From Anaerolineales bacterium (GTDB lineage Bacteria > Chloroflexota > Anaerolineae > Anaerolineales > Villigracilaceae), in contig CP129481.1 in the NCBI GenBank assembly GCA_030583905.1, positions 2,758,136 to 2,822,135 of the forward strand: a stretch of 64,000 nt of DNA. The letters run 5' to 3'. The notes beneath the pieces are model-generated. The model saw nothing but the letters and a program-made list of their open reading frames with translations, was not told the origin of the DNA and did not search any database. A program made the translations under genes and the position numbers. This document shows positions 18,674 to 26,894 of the stretch, in pieces. The stretch's first letter is position 1. Every line of letters starts with the position of its first letter.

Positions 18674-18706
18674 AACAAAAGGACGCGCCTGGCGCGTCCT
18701 TTTGTT
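18674..18706. terminator. Bidirectional terminator
   Basis: A perfect 15-bp inverted repeat (18674-18688 and 18692-18706) with a 3-nt loop has a GC core and A/T-rich flanks giving a T tract on both strands. It serves the convergent genes on each side. Confidence 0.9.
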
Positions 18707-19678
18707 TTAAGTCTTTTGGCGCATCTTATAACGTGCCCTGGCTGCTTCGAAGATACGATCAAAGAATCCCTTATAGCCATCCTTGTCGTACAGGATCATA
18801 TAATCGGCGGGACCGTATTCCTTGGGCTGAAGCATAATGGCAGGATTGGGGTTGATCTCAAGGATGAACAACTCGCCTTTTTCATTCATGCGGATGTCGC
18901 AGCGCCCATAACCCGCCACCCCCATGGCAAGGTACATGCGGACGGCAGTATCGTGCAGTTTCGCGATGAGATTCGGGTCGGTCACTTCCTTGAAATCAAA
19001 GGGGACGTTGTAGTCCCATTTGACGTCCGTATGCCAGAACTCCTCGCCGGGCGGGAAGATCAATTCAGCGGGAGGGTATGCGAACGGCTTCGAAAGGTCG
19101 TCGGGGTTATCCACCACGAGTACGTTGTATTCCTTCCCGACAATAAACTCCTCCATGCGCGCCGCGCCAAACTCCGAACAGACGCGTTCGACCTGCTTCA
19201 AGACCTGTTCCAGCGTATCCGCACGAGATTCCTTGAACATGCCTGTGCTGCCATAACTCTTCGGATGCTTGACCATGATGGGATACCGCAAGCTGGAAAC
19301 GAGACCGCGCGCCTCTTCCACGCTCCGAACCTGATAGCCCTTTGCAAATCCGACCCCGTTCGCGTCCGCCACCGCCTGCATCTCCTCCCGTGTCGGGTCG
19401 AAGCACCGCGACTCCGCACCTGTGAACAGCAGGTTTAACTCCTCCAACGCCTGAACGACTTCGATGCCATGGTAGCCCCAGTCATCGTCCTCCATGTCCT
19501 CGAATTCATAGCCTTCACAGATGTTAAGGAAGATATCGTATTTTCCGCTCTCCGCCAGCGCACGGATATTTTCCTTGACTGGCGCGAGCATGGTCACCAT
19601 TTCCCACTCGTAGCCGTCCATAAAAGGGGCAGGATTAAAATCCTCGATTTCTTCATCAGAGAGAATACAGACGCGCAT
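18707..19678 (-). CDS. ATP-grasp ligase, D-Ala-D-Ala ligase-like
   Basis: A 323-residue cytosolic ATP-grasp enzyme. NICEGYEFEDMEDDDWGYHG near residue 53 sits where Ddl has its NxxEG motif. YPIMVKHPKSYGSTGMFK carries the ATP-binding Lys and glycine loop, and GYGRCDIRMNEKGELFILEINPNP is the metal-binding end (Asp, Glu, Asn). It should ligate an amino acid or peptide via an acyl-phosphate. It lacks the standard Ddl C-terminus and is not next to mur genes, so the substrate is open. GGAGG sits just before the ATG. Confidence 0.8.
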   Translation of the reverse strand: MRVCILSDEEIEDFNPAPFMDGYEWEMVTMLAPVKENIRALAESGKYDIFLNICEGYEFEDMEDDDWGYHGIEVVQALEELNLLFTGAESRCFDPTREEMQAVADANGVGFAKGYQVRSVEEARGLVSSLRYPIMVKHPKSYGSTGMFKESRADTLEQVLKQVERVCSEFGAARMEEFIVGKEYNVLVVDNPDDLSKPFAYPPAELIFPPGEEFWHTDVKWDYNVPFDFKEVTDPNLIAKLHDTAVRMYLAMGVAGYGRCDIRMNEKGELFILEINPNPAIMLQPKEYGPADYMILYDKDGYKGFFDRIFEAARARYKMRQKT

Positions 19679-19754
19679 GAGACCTCCAGTTTTTGGTTGG
19701 CTGCATTATCCCGTTAAAACCGGAATACAGGATAATTTTTAAGAAATGCCGGCG

Positions 19755-20798
19755 TTATTTTGTCTCTGTCACCTTGCGGATGCTGCGCGGCGCTTCGGTA
19801 TCATAACCTTTTGCCCGGGTGAGGTGATAGGCGAACAACTGCGCAGGCAGGATGCAGATCAATGGCGAAAGCCACTCGGGAACATCGGCAGGAACCGACA
19901 GCGGAACCTGCGCCAATTTGAGCGCTCGCCTGTCATTGGATATGACGACTAGTTCGGCAGAAATGTTCGAGCGCAGGCGTTTGAGCATCTCCAGCATGGA
20001 GTTGAATACTTTGCCCCTTGGCGCCACCGCAAAGACGGGGTATCCGCTCTCCATCATTGCGATCGGTCCGTGCGCAAAATCGGCGGAAGAATACGGTTCG
20101 GCGATGATATACGTCAGTTCCTTTAATTTGAGCGCCCACTCAAAAGCGGTCGAGTAGTTATAACCACGCCCGAGAACCACGGTCTGGTCGATATAGCGGT
20201 AACGTTGCGCCGCAGATTCAACAAAAGCGTTTTGCTCGAGCACAGACTTCATCCAGCGCGGTACATCGCGCAATTCATCCCACGGTCTCATGTTGCCGCT
20301 CAATGCCGCCGACAACATCGCAATGGACATCAACTGAGTAGTGTAGGTCTTTGTGGCAGCCACCGCCCGCTCATGACCAGCCTGAATATCAAGGACAAAG
20401 TCCGAGGTCCGCGCAAGAGGCGAACGGGGTTCGTTCGTAATGGACAGTGTCAGACATCCCCGTCTTTTGCCCTCCTCCAGTACGCTGACAATATCCGGCG
20501 ATTTTCCCGATTGTGAAATGCCGATCACCAACGCGTCCTTCAGATTCGGAGGCCGCTTGTAAAACGTGAACAAAGATGGCGTAGCCAGTGCAAGCGGAAG
20601 TCCGTTCATCGCGCCGAGCAGATAATTTGCATACCTGCCCGCATTATCGGATGTGCCGCGCGCCGCAAGGAACACATAGCGGATATCGCGCTTCCGGATC
20701 TCCCCTGCGATCCGTTCGACAGATTTTCGCTGTGACGCAAGTAGATTTTCGATCCGTTCAGGTTGTTCGGATATCTCAGAAAAGAGGGACATGCGCAT
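19755..20798 (-). CDS. Double-SIS-domain sugar isomerase (GlmS C-terminal type)
   Basis: A 347-residue protein made of two SIS domains without the glutaminase half of GlmS. AARGTSDNAGRYANYLL and GISQSGKSPDIVSVLEEGKR are sugar-phosphate-binding segments, ATKTYTTQL lies at the end of the first domain, and LGRGYNYSTAFEWALKLKELTYIIAEPYSSADFAHGP begins the GlmS-like second domain. It likely isomerises or deaminates an amino-sugar phosphate. The ATG at 20798 (or 20792) is preferred over a TTG at 20825 that lies inside an operator palindrome. It is divergent from the DtxR-family gene, so the metal boxes may also affect it. Confidence 0.8.
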   Translation of the reverse strand: MRMSLFSEISEQPERIENLLASQRKSVERIAGEIRKRDIRYVFLAARGTSDNAGRYANYLLGAMNGLPLALATPSLFTFYKRPPNLKDALVIGISQSGKSPDIVSVLEEGKRRGCLTLSITNEPRSPLARTSDFVLDIQAGHERAVAATKTYTTQLMSIAMLSAALSGNMRPWDELRDVPRWMKSVLEQNAFVESAAQRYRYIDQTVVLGRGYNYSTAFEWALKLKELTYIIAEPYSSADFAHGPIAMMESGYPVFAVAPRGKVFNSMLEMLKRLRSNISAELVVISNDRRALKLAQVPLSVPADVPEWLSPLICILPAQLFAYHLTRAKGYDTEAPRSIRKVTETK

Positions 20799-20818
20799 AT
20801 TGTACGTCAATTTCCCCC

Positions 20819-20847
20819 TTGACAATTATTTTAGTTAAGACTAAAAT
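20819..20847 (+). promoter_or_regulatory. Sigma-70 promoter of the DtxR-led operon
   Basis: TTGACA (20819-20824), a 17-bp spacer and TAAAAT (20842-20847) point towards the regulator gene. The first metal box covers the spacer and -10, as expected for a repressed promoter. Confidence 0.75.
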
Positions 20848-20867
20848 AATTTTAGCCAAGACTAAAT
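20824..20867. promoter_or_regulatory. Two tandem DtxR/MntR-type operator palindromes
   Basis: Site 1 has perfect 12-bp arms (20824-20835 and 20840-20851) around TAAG. Site 2 (20850-20867) reads TTTTAGCCAAGACTAAAT. Both share TTTAG-N6-CTAAA, and their cores start exactly 21 bp apart (two helical turns). They sit between the divergent SIS and DtxR-family genes, so autoregulation is likely. Confidence 0.8.
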
Positions 20868-20960
20868 ATTTTGGGAACACTGGATGATCACACCAGGCGG
20901 CACTGCTGGCGCGTTTGGCATATCCTGCTTTTGAATTTCCCTCCAGAATGAGACACTGCC

Positions 20961-21629
20961 ATGGCGAAACGAATTACCAAATCCGTTCAAGACTACCTGA
21001 AGCGCATCTATGAACTTACAGAAGACGGCTCATCCGCAAGCACCAACGACCTTGCGCGCGAACTAAAGATCAGCGCGCCGTCCGTCACCGGCATGATCAA
21101 GAAGCTCGCATCGGCAAAACCCGCCATGGTCGAGTATCAGAAGCATCAAGGCGTCACGCTGACCGCGGCAGGAAAACGCGCCGCGCTCGAGGTCATCCGC
21201 CATCACCGCCTGCTCGAGACCTGGCTGGTGCAAACACTTGGATATTCATGGGACGAAGTCCATGAAGAGGCGGAACGTCTGGAGCACGTCATCTCGGAGG
21301 ATTTCGAGCAGCGCATCGCCGCGGCACTTGGGCATCCGACCCGCGATCCACACGGTGAACTGATCCCCACCGAAGACTTAAAAATGCCGCTGGAAGATTC
21401 GACTCCGCTCTCCGCCCTGCGCCCAAACCAGACCGGCACCATTCAACGCGTCGTCGCCCAAGACCCGAGCCTGCTTCGGCATCTTGATGACCTGGGACTC
21501 ACTCCGGGCGTTCAGATCGAAGTGACCGAGTACTCCGCGTTTGACAATAACTTAACAGTGAAAGTTGGCAGGAAGGTCAACGTACTCGGCTTGAACATCA
21601 CAACCAAGATATTCATTGAGGAAGGTTGA
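20961..21629 (+). CDS. DtxR/MntR-family metal-dependent repressor with C-terminal FeoA domain
   Basis: A 222-residue regulator. Residues 5-75 form the winged helix (SVQDYLKRIYELTEDG, ISAPSVTGMIKKLA), residues about 76-140 the dimerisation and metal-binding domain, and residues about 150-222 an FeoA/SH3-like domain (LDDLGLTPGVQIEV). By alignment in mind, Asp11, His81, Glu105, Glu108 and His109 occupy MntR-like ligand positions, favouring Mn over Fe, but Lys14 replaces one MntR acidic ligand. Its promoter carries two palindromic boxes. It heads a same-strand run ending in a TroABCD-type importer, its probable main target. Confidence 0.87.
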   Translation: MAKRITKSVQDYLKRIYELTEDGSSASTNDLARELKISAPSVTGMIKKLASAKPAMVEYQKHQGVTLTAAGKRAALEVIRHHRLLETWLVQTLGYSWDEVHEEAERLEHVISEDFEQRIAAALGHPTRDPHGELIPTEDLKMPLEDSTPLSALRPNQTGTIQRVVAQDPSLLRHLDDLGLTPGVQIEVTEYSAFDNNLTVKVGRKVNVLGLNITTKIFIEEG

Positions 21630-21632
21630 TAC

Positions 21633-22535
21633 ATGGACTTCGCCATTCTCTCAAACAAACTCACCAAATCCTATGGCACGGTGCGAGCCTTGCGAGGTGT
21701 GGACCTCGAAGTCCGGAAAGGCGAGATCTTCGGCTTTCTGGGACCCAACGGCGCGGGCAAAACCACCGCCATCCGCTGCATGCTGGATATGATCCGCCCC
21801 AGCGGTGGAACATTGCAAGTGCTTGGCGTGGACCCGCAAAAGGATCCGCTGGCGGTTCAGTCACGCGCGGGCTACCTTCCGGGGGAATTCGCCTTCGAAG
21901 GCAAACTGACCGTGGAAGGCGCGTTGAAATACCTTGCCAACCTGCGAGGCAACAAACTCGATTGGGGTTATGTCCATCAGTTGGCGAAAAGGCTTGATCT
22001 TGACCTCAAACCGCAGTTCAAGAATCTCTCGAAGGGCAATAAACAAAAGGTCGGCGTAGTGCAAGCCCTGATGCACCGACCCGAATTGCTGTTGCTCGAC
22101 GAACCGACTTCCGGGCTTGACCCGCTCATGCAGCATGAGGTCTTGAAGATCATCCGTGAGGCACACGCGGATGGAGCGACTGTATTCTTCTCCTCGCACA
22201 TCCTGAGCGAGGTGCAGGAAATCGCCGATCGGGTGGGGATCATCCGTCATGGAGTGGTTGTCGAAACTGCCGAGGTGGAGGAACTGATTCGGAAGTCGGT
22301 GCGCAGGTTGAGGGTCCAGTTTGATGCGCCTGTCGCCGCGGAGACGTTGAGCCGCATCCCGGGCGTCTCCATCCTTTCACACGATGACGCATCCATCTCC
22401 CTTCAGGTTGAAGGCAAAATGGACGCGTTGGTCAAAGCCCTGGCAGTCTTCCCTGTCAGCGATCTCGAAAGTGAGCGACCTTCGCTCGAGGAAATCTTCA
22501 TGTCGTATTACGAGGGGAATCAAAATGTGGACTGA
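21633..22535 (+). CDS. ABC transporter ATP-binding protein
   Basis: A 300-residue ATPase of the ABC-2 export class. Walker A is GPNGAGKTT (near residue 38), the signature is NLSKGNKQKVGVVQAL, Walker B is LLLLDEPTSGLDP and the switch His lies in SSHILSE. The C-terminal 80 residues form the accessory domain typical of drug or lipid exporters. The gene starts 3 nt after the metal regulator and overlaps its permease by 11 bp. Substrate unknown. Confidence 0.9.
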   Translation: MDFAILSNKLTKSYGTVRALRGVDLEVRKGEIFGFLGPNGAGKTTAIRCMLDMIRPSGGTLQVLGVDPQKDPLAVQSRAGYLPGEFAFEGKLTVEGALKYLANLRGNKLDWGYVHQLAKRLDLDLKPQFKNLSKGNKQKVGVVQALMHRPELLLLDEPTSGLDPLMQHEVLKIIREAHADGATVFFSSHILSEVQEIADRVGIIRHGVVVETAEVEELIRKSVRRLRVQFDAPVAAETLSRIPGVSILSHDDASISLQVEGKMDALVKALAVFPVSDLESERPSLEEIFMSYYEGNQNVD

Positions 22536-23364
22536 GTTCAAGAACGCATTGCGGCGTTCGCGCGGCGCCATCCTCGGCTGGGGGTTGTCACTCGGCGGCT
22601 TGGGATTTTTCATGATGGGCTTTTACGACACGCTCGAGGAACAGCGCGAGATGCTGGAACAGCTGATCGCGCAATATCCGCCGGAGTTGATGGCATTCTT
22701 CGGCGGCACGGAAAACATCTTTTCACCCGCCGGTTATCTCTCGATGGAATTCTTCTCGCTCATGCCCGTCGTGCTGGGAATCTACGCCGTGCTGGCTGGG
22801 AGCAGTTTGATCGTCGGCGATGAGGAAGGCGGTCTGCTCGATCTGGTGATGGCATATCCGATCAGCCGCACATCGTTGTTCGCTGGACGACTGCTGAGTT
22901 TCGCAGTTTCGCTCGCGGCGATATTGGGAATCTCCTGGCTGGCTTTCGTGGGCGGGATCGGCACAACGAGCATGGAAGTCGCCGCCGGAGAATTACTTCT
23001 CCCCTTCTTCAGCCTGTACGCTGTGCTCTTCCTGTTCGGCGCGATCAGTCTGTTCTTCAGCATGGCTCTGCCTTCGCGCGGGATGGCGGCGATGGCAGGC
23101 GGGGTCATCATGGTCGCCAGTTATTTCATCCAGTCGCTTGCGACCATCAATGAAAATCTGGAAAAAGCCGCGAGTTACCTGCCGCTGAAGTATTACCAAA
23201 GCGGCTATGCCATCGAAGGGCTGAACGGAAACTGGTTGTTGGGTCTGTTGGGTTTTGGCGTATTGTTCGCTGGTGCAGCCTGGCTGCTCTTCCTGCGGCG
23301 GGATATCCGTGTCAGCGGCGAAGGGTCGTGGCGTCTGCCGGTCTTCAGCAAGACAAAATCTTAA
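22525..23364 (+). CDS. ABC-2 type permease subunit
   Basis: A 279-residue membrane protein with about six helices. It starts MWTEFKNALRRSRGAILGWG, typical of the ABC-2 permease subfamily encoded beside BcrA-like ATPases. GDEEGGLLDLVMAYPISRTSLFAGRLL near residue 95 is the conserved cytoplasmic loop before helix 3. The ATG lies inside the ATPase gene (11-bp overlap) and follows GAGGGG. It forms a two-component exporter with the preceding ATPase. Confidence 0.87.
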   Translation: MWTEFKNALRRSRGAILGWGLSLGGLGFFMMGFYDTLEEQREMLEQLIAQYPPELMAFFGGTENIFSPAGYLSMEFFSLMPVVLGIYAVLAGSSLIVGDEEGGLLDLVMAYPISRTSLFAGRLLSFAVSLAAILGISWLAFVGGIGTTSMEVAAGELLLPFFSLYAVLFLFGAISLFFSMALPSRGMAAMAGGVIMVASYFIQSLATINENLEKAASYLPLKYYQSGYAIEGLNGNWLLGLLGFGVLFAGAAWLLFLRRDIRVSGEGSWRLPVFSKTKS

Positions 23365-23391
23365 AAATCATTTTGAATTAGAGGTGTATCC

Positions 23392-24006
23392 ATGAACGAA
23401 AACATTTTTCGAATCCTTGCCGCTGTGATCCTGATCACAGGCATGGCGATCTCCAGTTACTACCGCATCAAAGCGGATAAAGAGTCGGGCGAAAGACTCT
23501 CCCGCAAAGCGGACGGCAACGCCCTGATGACGATCATCCGCCTCGGCGGGTTGATGCTGTGGCTGAGTCCGTTTGTATATCTGATCAATCCTGCGTGGAT
23601 GGCATGGTCGAAGATCGGACTTCCTGAAGCTGTCCGCTGGCTGGGAGTTGGACTCGGCGTCCTTTGTGTAGCTGGCATCTACTGGCTGTTCAGCAGCATC
23701 GGAAGCGGCATCACCCCCGTCAGCGCCACACGCAAGGAACACAAACTTGTCACCGATGGGATTTACCGATGGGTGCGGCATCCGTTGTACACGATCGGCT
23801 CATCCTTATTCATCTCTTTCGGCATGATGGCGGACAATTGGTTCATCATCATGCTCGGTGTCCTGGCATTCACCGTCATGGCGATCCGCACGCCGAAGGA
23901 GGAAGCCAACCTCATCGAAAAGTTCGGTGATGAGTATAGTGAGTACATGAAGCGGACGGGGCGATTCTTTCCCAAGATCTTCCAAACCCCGAAAGACCTG
24001 CGCTAA
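23392..24006 (+). CDS. Isoprenylcysteine carboxyl methyltransferase-family membrane protein
   Basis: A 204-residue protein with about five hydrophobic helices and the ICMT/phospholipid-methyltransferase C-terminus: LVTDGIYRWVRHPLYTIGSSLF, then PKEEANLIEKFGDEYSEYMKRTGRFFP. The RHP and late Glu residues bind S-adenosylmethionine in this fold. The methyl acceptor is unknown. Its stop codon overlaps the next ATG by one base. A paralogue lies at 24490, with a small SRPBCC-like gene between them. Confidence 0.83.
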   Translation: MNENIFRILAAVILITGMAISSYYRIKADKESGERLSRKADGNALMTIIRLGGLMLWLSPFVYLINPAWMAWSKIGLPEAVRWLGVGLGVLCVAGIYWLFSSIGSGITPVSATRKEHKLVTDGIYRWVRHPLYTIGSSLFISFGMMADNWFIIMLGVLAFTVMAIRTPKEEANLIEKFGDEYSEYMKRTGRFFPKIFQTPKDLR

Positions 24007-24476
24007 TGATCGTCGAACGGACGTCCATTTTCAACGCCAGCCCGGAACGCATCTGGCAGGAAATGCTGACCACCCGCCTGCTGCATTATGTCGCCAGCCC
24101 GGTGATCAAGTTCATCCCTGTTCATTCGGAATTACCGAGCATGTGGAAGGAAGGCGAATACCTTGTTGACATGAGGCTGTTCAGTTTCATCCCGTTTGGA
24201 AGGCAATCGATTGTGATCACCTCGCCAAGCCAAGCCGAAAAAGAAGGGCATCTCTACGTCATGCTCGACGACGGACGCGGGCAGATCATCCGCAAGTGGC
24301 GGCATTTCATCACCGTGGATTCTGCCGAACACGGCAAGGCGAGATACACAGACCGCATCGACCTTCGAGCCGGAATCCTGACACCGTTCATTTGGCTGTT
24401 TACTAGTCTCTTTTTCTGGCATCGTCAAAGCCGCTGGAAACGCTTGATCGCCAACGACTTTAACTATCATAAATAG
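24006..24476 (+). CDS. SRPBCC-like protein with C-terminal membrane segment
   Basis: A 156-residue protein. The start VERTSIFNASPERIWQEMLT is typical of START/polyketide-cyclase (SRPBCC) lipid-binding folds. A hydrophobic stretch near residues 126-140 (LTPFIWLFTSLFFWH) suggests membrane association. It is translationally coupled (TAATG) to the upstream methyltransferase. The sandwich position between two ICMT-like genes hints at lipid handling, which is inference only. Confidence 0.65.
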   Translation: MIVERTSIFNASPERIWQEMLTTRLLHYVASPVIKFIPVHSELPSMWKEGEYLVDMRLFSFIPFGRQSIVITSPSQAEKEGHLYVMLDDGRGQIIRKWRHFITVDSAEHGKARYTDRIDLRAGILTPFIWLFTSLFFWHRQSRWKRLIANDFNYHK

Positions 24477-24489
24477 AAATAAGATCCTG

Positions 24490-25116
24490 ATGTTCCTCGA
24501 AATCTTTTTCAAGACCTCGTTTTTTGTCATCTTCTTTAGTTTTGCCTATGTGATGTCGTACTACTCCAAGAAAGCGAAGCCACATGCGAGAGATAGAAGC
24601 GAGCGCATCCAAAATCACAACGAAAACGAAGTTCCGCTCCTGCTGAAACTCCGTACCATCTTTGGCATCCCGTTCTATCTCGGCATTCTCGTGTGGACGT
24701 TCATTCCACAATGGATGGAATGGTCTTCCATCCCCCTTCCTGTTTGGACGCGCTGGGCGGGATTGGTACTTGGTCTCTTTGCCGTCGTTATTAACGCTTG
24801 GAGCCACAAGACCCTCAGCCAAAAACTCGGCGCTGACTTTGACCCCGCATTGCGTCTTCTCAAAGTCCCTGCATTGGTGACCGAAGGACCGTATGCAAAG
24901 ATGCGGCATCCGATCTATCTTGCATTTTTGCTGATGCAGATCTCGGTTCTCTTCCTCACCTCGAACTGGCTCATCGGCTTCTGCGGACTTGCCATCATTG
25001 CTTCAGTCATTGCCATCCGCGTGCCTGAAGAAGAGAAAATACTCATCGAACAGTTCGGTGACGAGTACCGCAATTACATCAAACACTCGGGAAGTTTATT
25101 TCCCAAACTCAGATAA
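24490..25116 (+). CDS. Isoprenylcysteine carboxyl methyltransferase-family protein, second copy
   Basis: A 208-residue membrane protein parallel to the gene at 23392: about five helices, LVTEGPYAKMRHPIYLAFLL with the RHP motif, and PEEEKILIEQFGDEYRNYIKHSGSLFP at the end. The two differ throughout the N-terminal half, so they are diverged paralogues. The Shine-Dalgarno is weak; the ATG is 13 nt past the preceding stop. The metal-binding lipoprotein gene follows after 14 nt. Confidence 0.8.
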   Translation: MFLEIFFKTSFFVIFFSFAYVMSYYSKKAKPHARDRSERIQNHNENEVPLLLKLRTIFGIPFYLGILVWTFIPQWMEWSSIPLPVWTRWAGLVLGLFAVVINAWSHKTLSQKLGADFDPALRLLKVPALVTEGPYAKMRHPIYLAFLLMQISVLFLTSNWLIGFCGLAIIASVIAIRVPEEEKILIEQFGDEYRNYIKHSGSLFPKLR

Positions 25117-25130
25117 TTGGAGAAAGACTC

Positions 25131-26057
25131 ATGAAGAAAACCGTTTTAGCAGTTCTTGTGTTTGCACTCCTCCTCAGCGCGTGCGCAACAGAGGCAGACG
25201 TCAATTCAAATGGCAAATTGAACATCGTCACCACCACAGGCATGATCGCGGATATCGCCAAGAATGTCGGAGGCGAGCACGTGGATGTCATCGCCCTGAT
25301 GGGTCCCGGCGTGGATCCGCATCTCTACAAAGCCAGCGAGGGGGATGTACGCCGCCTGCAAGAGGCAAATCTGATCTTTTACAGCGGTCTGCACCTTGAA
25401 GCGCAGTTGGGCGAGGTGCTGGAGAAGATGAACGACTTTGGCATCAGGACCGTCGCAGTGACGGATAAGATCGACCGCGCCATCTTGCTTGCAAACCCGC
25501 AGTATCCCGACCAATATGACCCTCATGTCTGGTTCGATGTGACGATGTGGATGAAAGCCGTGGAACAGGTGCAGGAAACATTGTCAGAAACGGATCCCAG
25601 CCACAGGTCCGAGTTTGAGGCGAATGCGCAGGCGTTCCTTGCCCAACTGGAAGAACTTCATCAATACGTTCTGAGTCAGGCAGGAACTGTACCACCAGAG
25701 AAGCGCGTGATCATCACTGCGCATGATGCGTTCAGTTATTTTGGCAGAGCCTATGGGTTTGAAGTGCGCGGACTGCAAGGGATCAGTACCGAAGCGCAGG
25801 CAGGCACGGCAGACGTGCAAGATCTGGCAAGTTTTATCGTTGAAAATCAGATTCCCGCCATCTTCGTTGAGTCATCCGTGCCGCAGAGAAATGTAGAAGC
25901 GGTGCAGGCAGCCGTACAGGCACAGGGCTTCGATGTGCAGATCGGCGGCTCGTTGTTCTCGGATGCGATGGGCAGCGAAGGCACACCCGAAGGCACCTAT
26001 ATCGGCATGGTGCGTCACAACATCGATACGATCGTTGCCGCATTGAAAGGTGAATAA
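25131..26057 (+). CDS. Metal ABC transporter substrate-binding lipoprotein (TroA/ZnuA family)
   Basis: A 308-residue extracytoplasmic binding protein of cluster A-I. The lipobox is LLSAC (Cys18). Likely metal ligands are His64 ([10 protein letters not shown]), His132 (DPHVWFDV), His198 ([11 protein letters not shown]) and Asp278 (LFSDAM), which fits the three-His/Asp set of TroA better than the longer His-rich loop of ZnuA. The specificity may be Mn, Zn or Fe. GGAG precedes the ATG, and the ATPase gene begins one base after the stop. The upstream DtxR-type regulator suggests Mn or Fe control. Confidence 0.9.
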   Translation: MKKTVLAVLVFALLLSACATEADVNSNGKLNIVTTTGMIADIAKNVGGEHVDVIALMGPGVDPHLYKASEGDVRRLQEANLIFYSGLHLEAQLGEVLEKMNDFGIRTVAVTDKIDRAILLANPQYPDQYDPHVWFDVTMWMKAVEQVQETLSETDPSHRSEFEANAQAFLAQLEELHQYVLSQAGTVPPEKRVIITAHDAFSYFGRAYGFEVRGLQGISTEAQAGTADVQDLASFIVENQIPAIFVESSVPQRNVEAVQAAVQAQGFDVQIGGSLFSDAMGSEGTPEGTYIGMVRHNIDTIVAALKGE

Positions 26058-26058
26058 G

Positions 26059-26817
26059 ATGACAGTCAATGCGATCGATGTAACCGACCTGACCATTGCA
26101 TACAAAGACAAACCTGTGCTGTGGGATGTGGACATGGAAGTGCCTTCGGGCACGCTGATGGCGATCGTCGGTCCGAACGGTGCGGGCAAGACGACGATGA
26201 TCAAATCCATTCTGGGCTTGATCAAACCCGCCGCGGGACAAGTACTTGTGTATGGAAAACCGTATGTGGAACAGCGCCATCTCGTAGGCTATGTTCCACA
26301 ACGCGGCAGTGTGGATTGGGACTTCCCCACCAGCGTGCTGGATGTGGTCATGATGGGACGCTATGGTGCGCTCGGCTGGCTCAAACGACCGGGCGCTTCG
26401 GAACGCACCGCAGCATTGGATGCCCTCGACAAAGTCGGGATGAAGTCCTTTGCAGAGCGGCAGATCAGTCAACTCTCCGGCGGGCAGCAACAGCGTGTCT
26501 TTTTGGCACGCGCGCTCGTGCAGGATGCGCAATTATATTTCATGGATGAACCCTTCCAGGGCGTGGACGCCACCACCGAACGCGCCATTGTCGCCTTGTT
26601 ACAGGAATTGCGCTCGGCAGGCAAGACGGTCGTCGTCGTCCATCACGATCTGCAGACCGTGCCCGAATACTTCGACTGGGTCACCATGCTCAACGTGCGC
26701 CGCATCGCCTGCGGACCCGTCGGTGAGGTTTTCACCGATGAAAATCTGCGCAAAGCGTATGGCGGTAAAGTCGCCTTTTTAAGCGCGGATGAAAACGGCA
26801 AGAATGGAAAACATTAA
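26059..26817 (+). CDS. Metal ABC transporter ATP-binding protein
   Basis: A 252-residue ATPase with Walker [31 protein letters not shown] (the Q-loop segment characteristic of Mn/Zn importers), signature [16 protein letters not shown] and Walker [12 protein letters not shown]. The ATG at 26059 is preferred over an overlapping GTG at 26050 because AAAGGTG is correctly spaced. It energises uptake with the two permeases downstream, although a palindromic repeat lies in the 77-nt gap before them. Confidence 0.92.
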   Translation: MTVNAIDVTDLTIAYKDKPVLWDVDMEVPSGTLMAIVGPNGAGKTTMIKSILGLIKPAAGQVLVYGKPYVEQRHLVGYVPQRGSVDWDFPTSVLDVVMMGRYGALGWLKRPGASERTAALDALDKVGMKSFAERQISQLSGGQQQRVFLARALVQDAQLYFMDEPFQGVDATTERAIVALLQELRSAGKTVVVVHHDLQTVPEYFDWVTMLNVRRIACGPVGEVFTDENLRKAYGGKVAFLSADENGKNGKH

Positions 26818-26820
26818 TAC

Positions 26821-26886
26821 CATCCGCAGATGACGCAGATCTCGCCGGTTTTTCTTAGTCTACCTAATCGGTGAAATCTGTGGATA
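26821..26886. repeat. Palindromic repeat inside the metal-uptake operon
   Basis: ATCCGCAGAT (26822-26831) and ATCTGTGGAT (26876-26885) are inverted with one G-T pair, flanking a T-rich centre. The GCAGATGACGCAGAT-like text resembles dispersed repeats common in several bacterial genomes. It lies between the ATPase and first permease and contains the rejected GTG start at 26871. Confidence 0.6.
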
Positions 26887-26894
26887 GAAATCTT

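Noticed and set aside
18515..19438. Plus-strand frame opposite the ATP-grasp ligase
   Set aside because: Composition matches an antisense shadow; the minus-strand gene has clear ATP-grasp motifs.
19705..19736. Inverted repeat ATTATCC/GGATAAT between the ATP-grasp and SIS genes
   Set aside because: Short arms, long loop and no T tract; too weak to call a terminator or operator.
26050..26058. GTG start for the metal ABC ATPase overlapping the binding-protein gene
   Set aside because: AAAGGTG is spaced for the ATG at 26059 and the family N-terminus fits that start.
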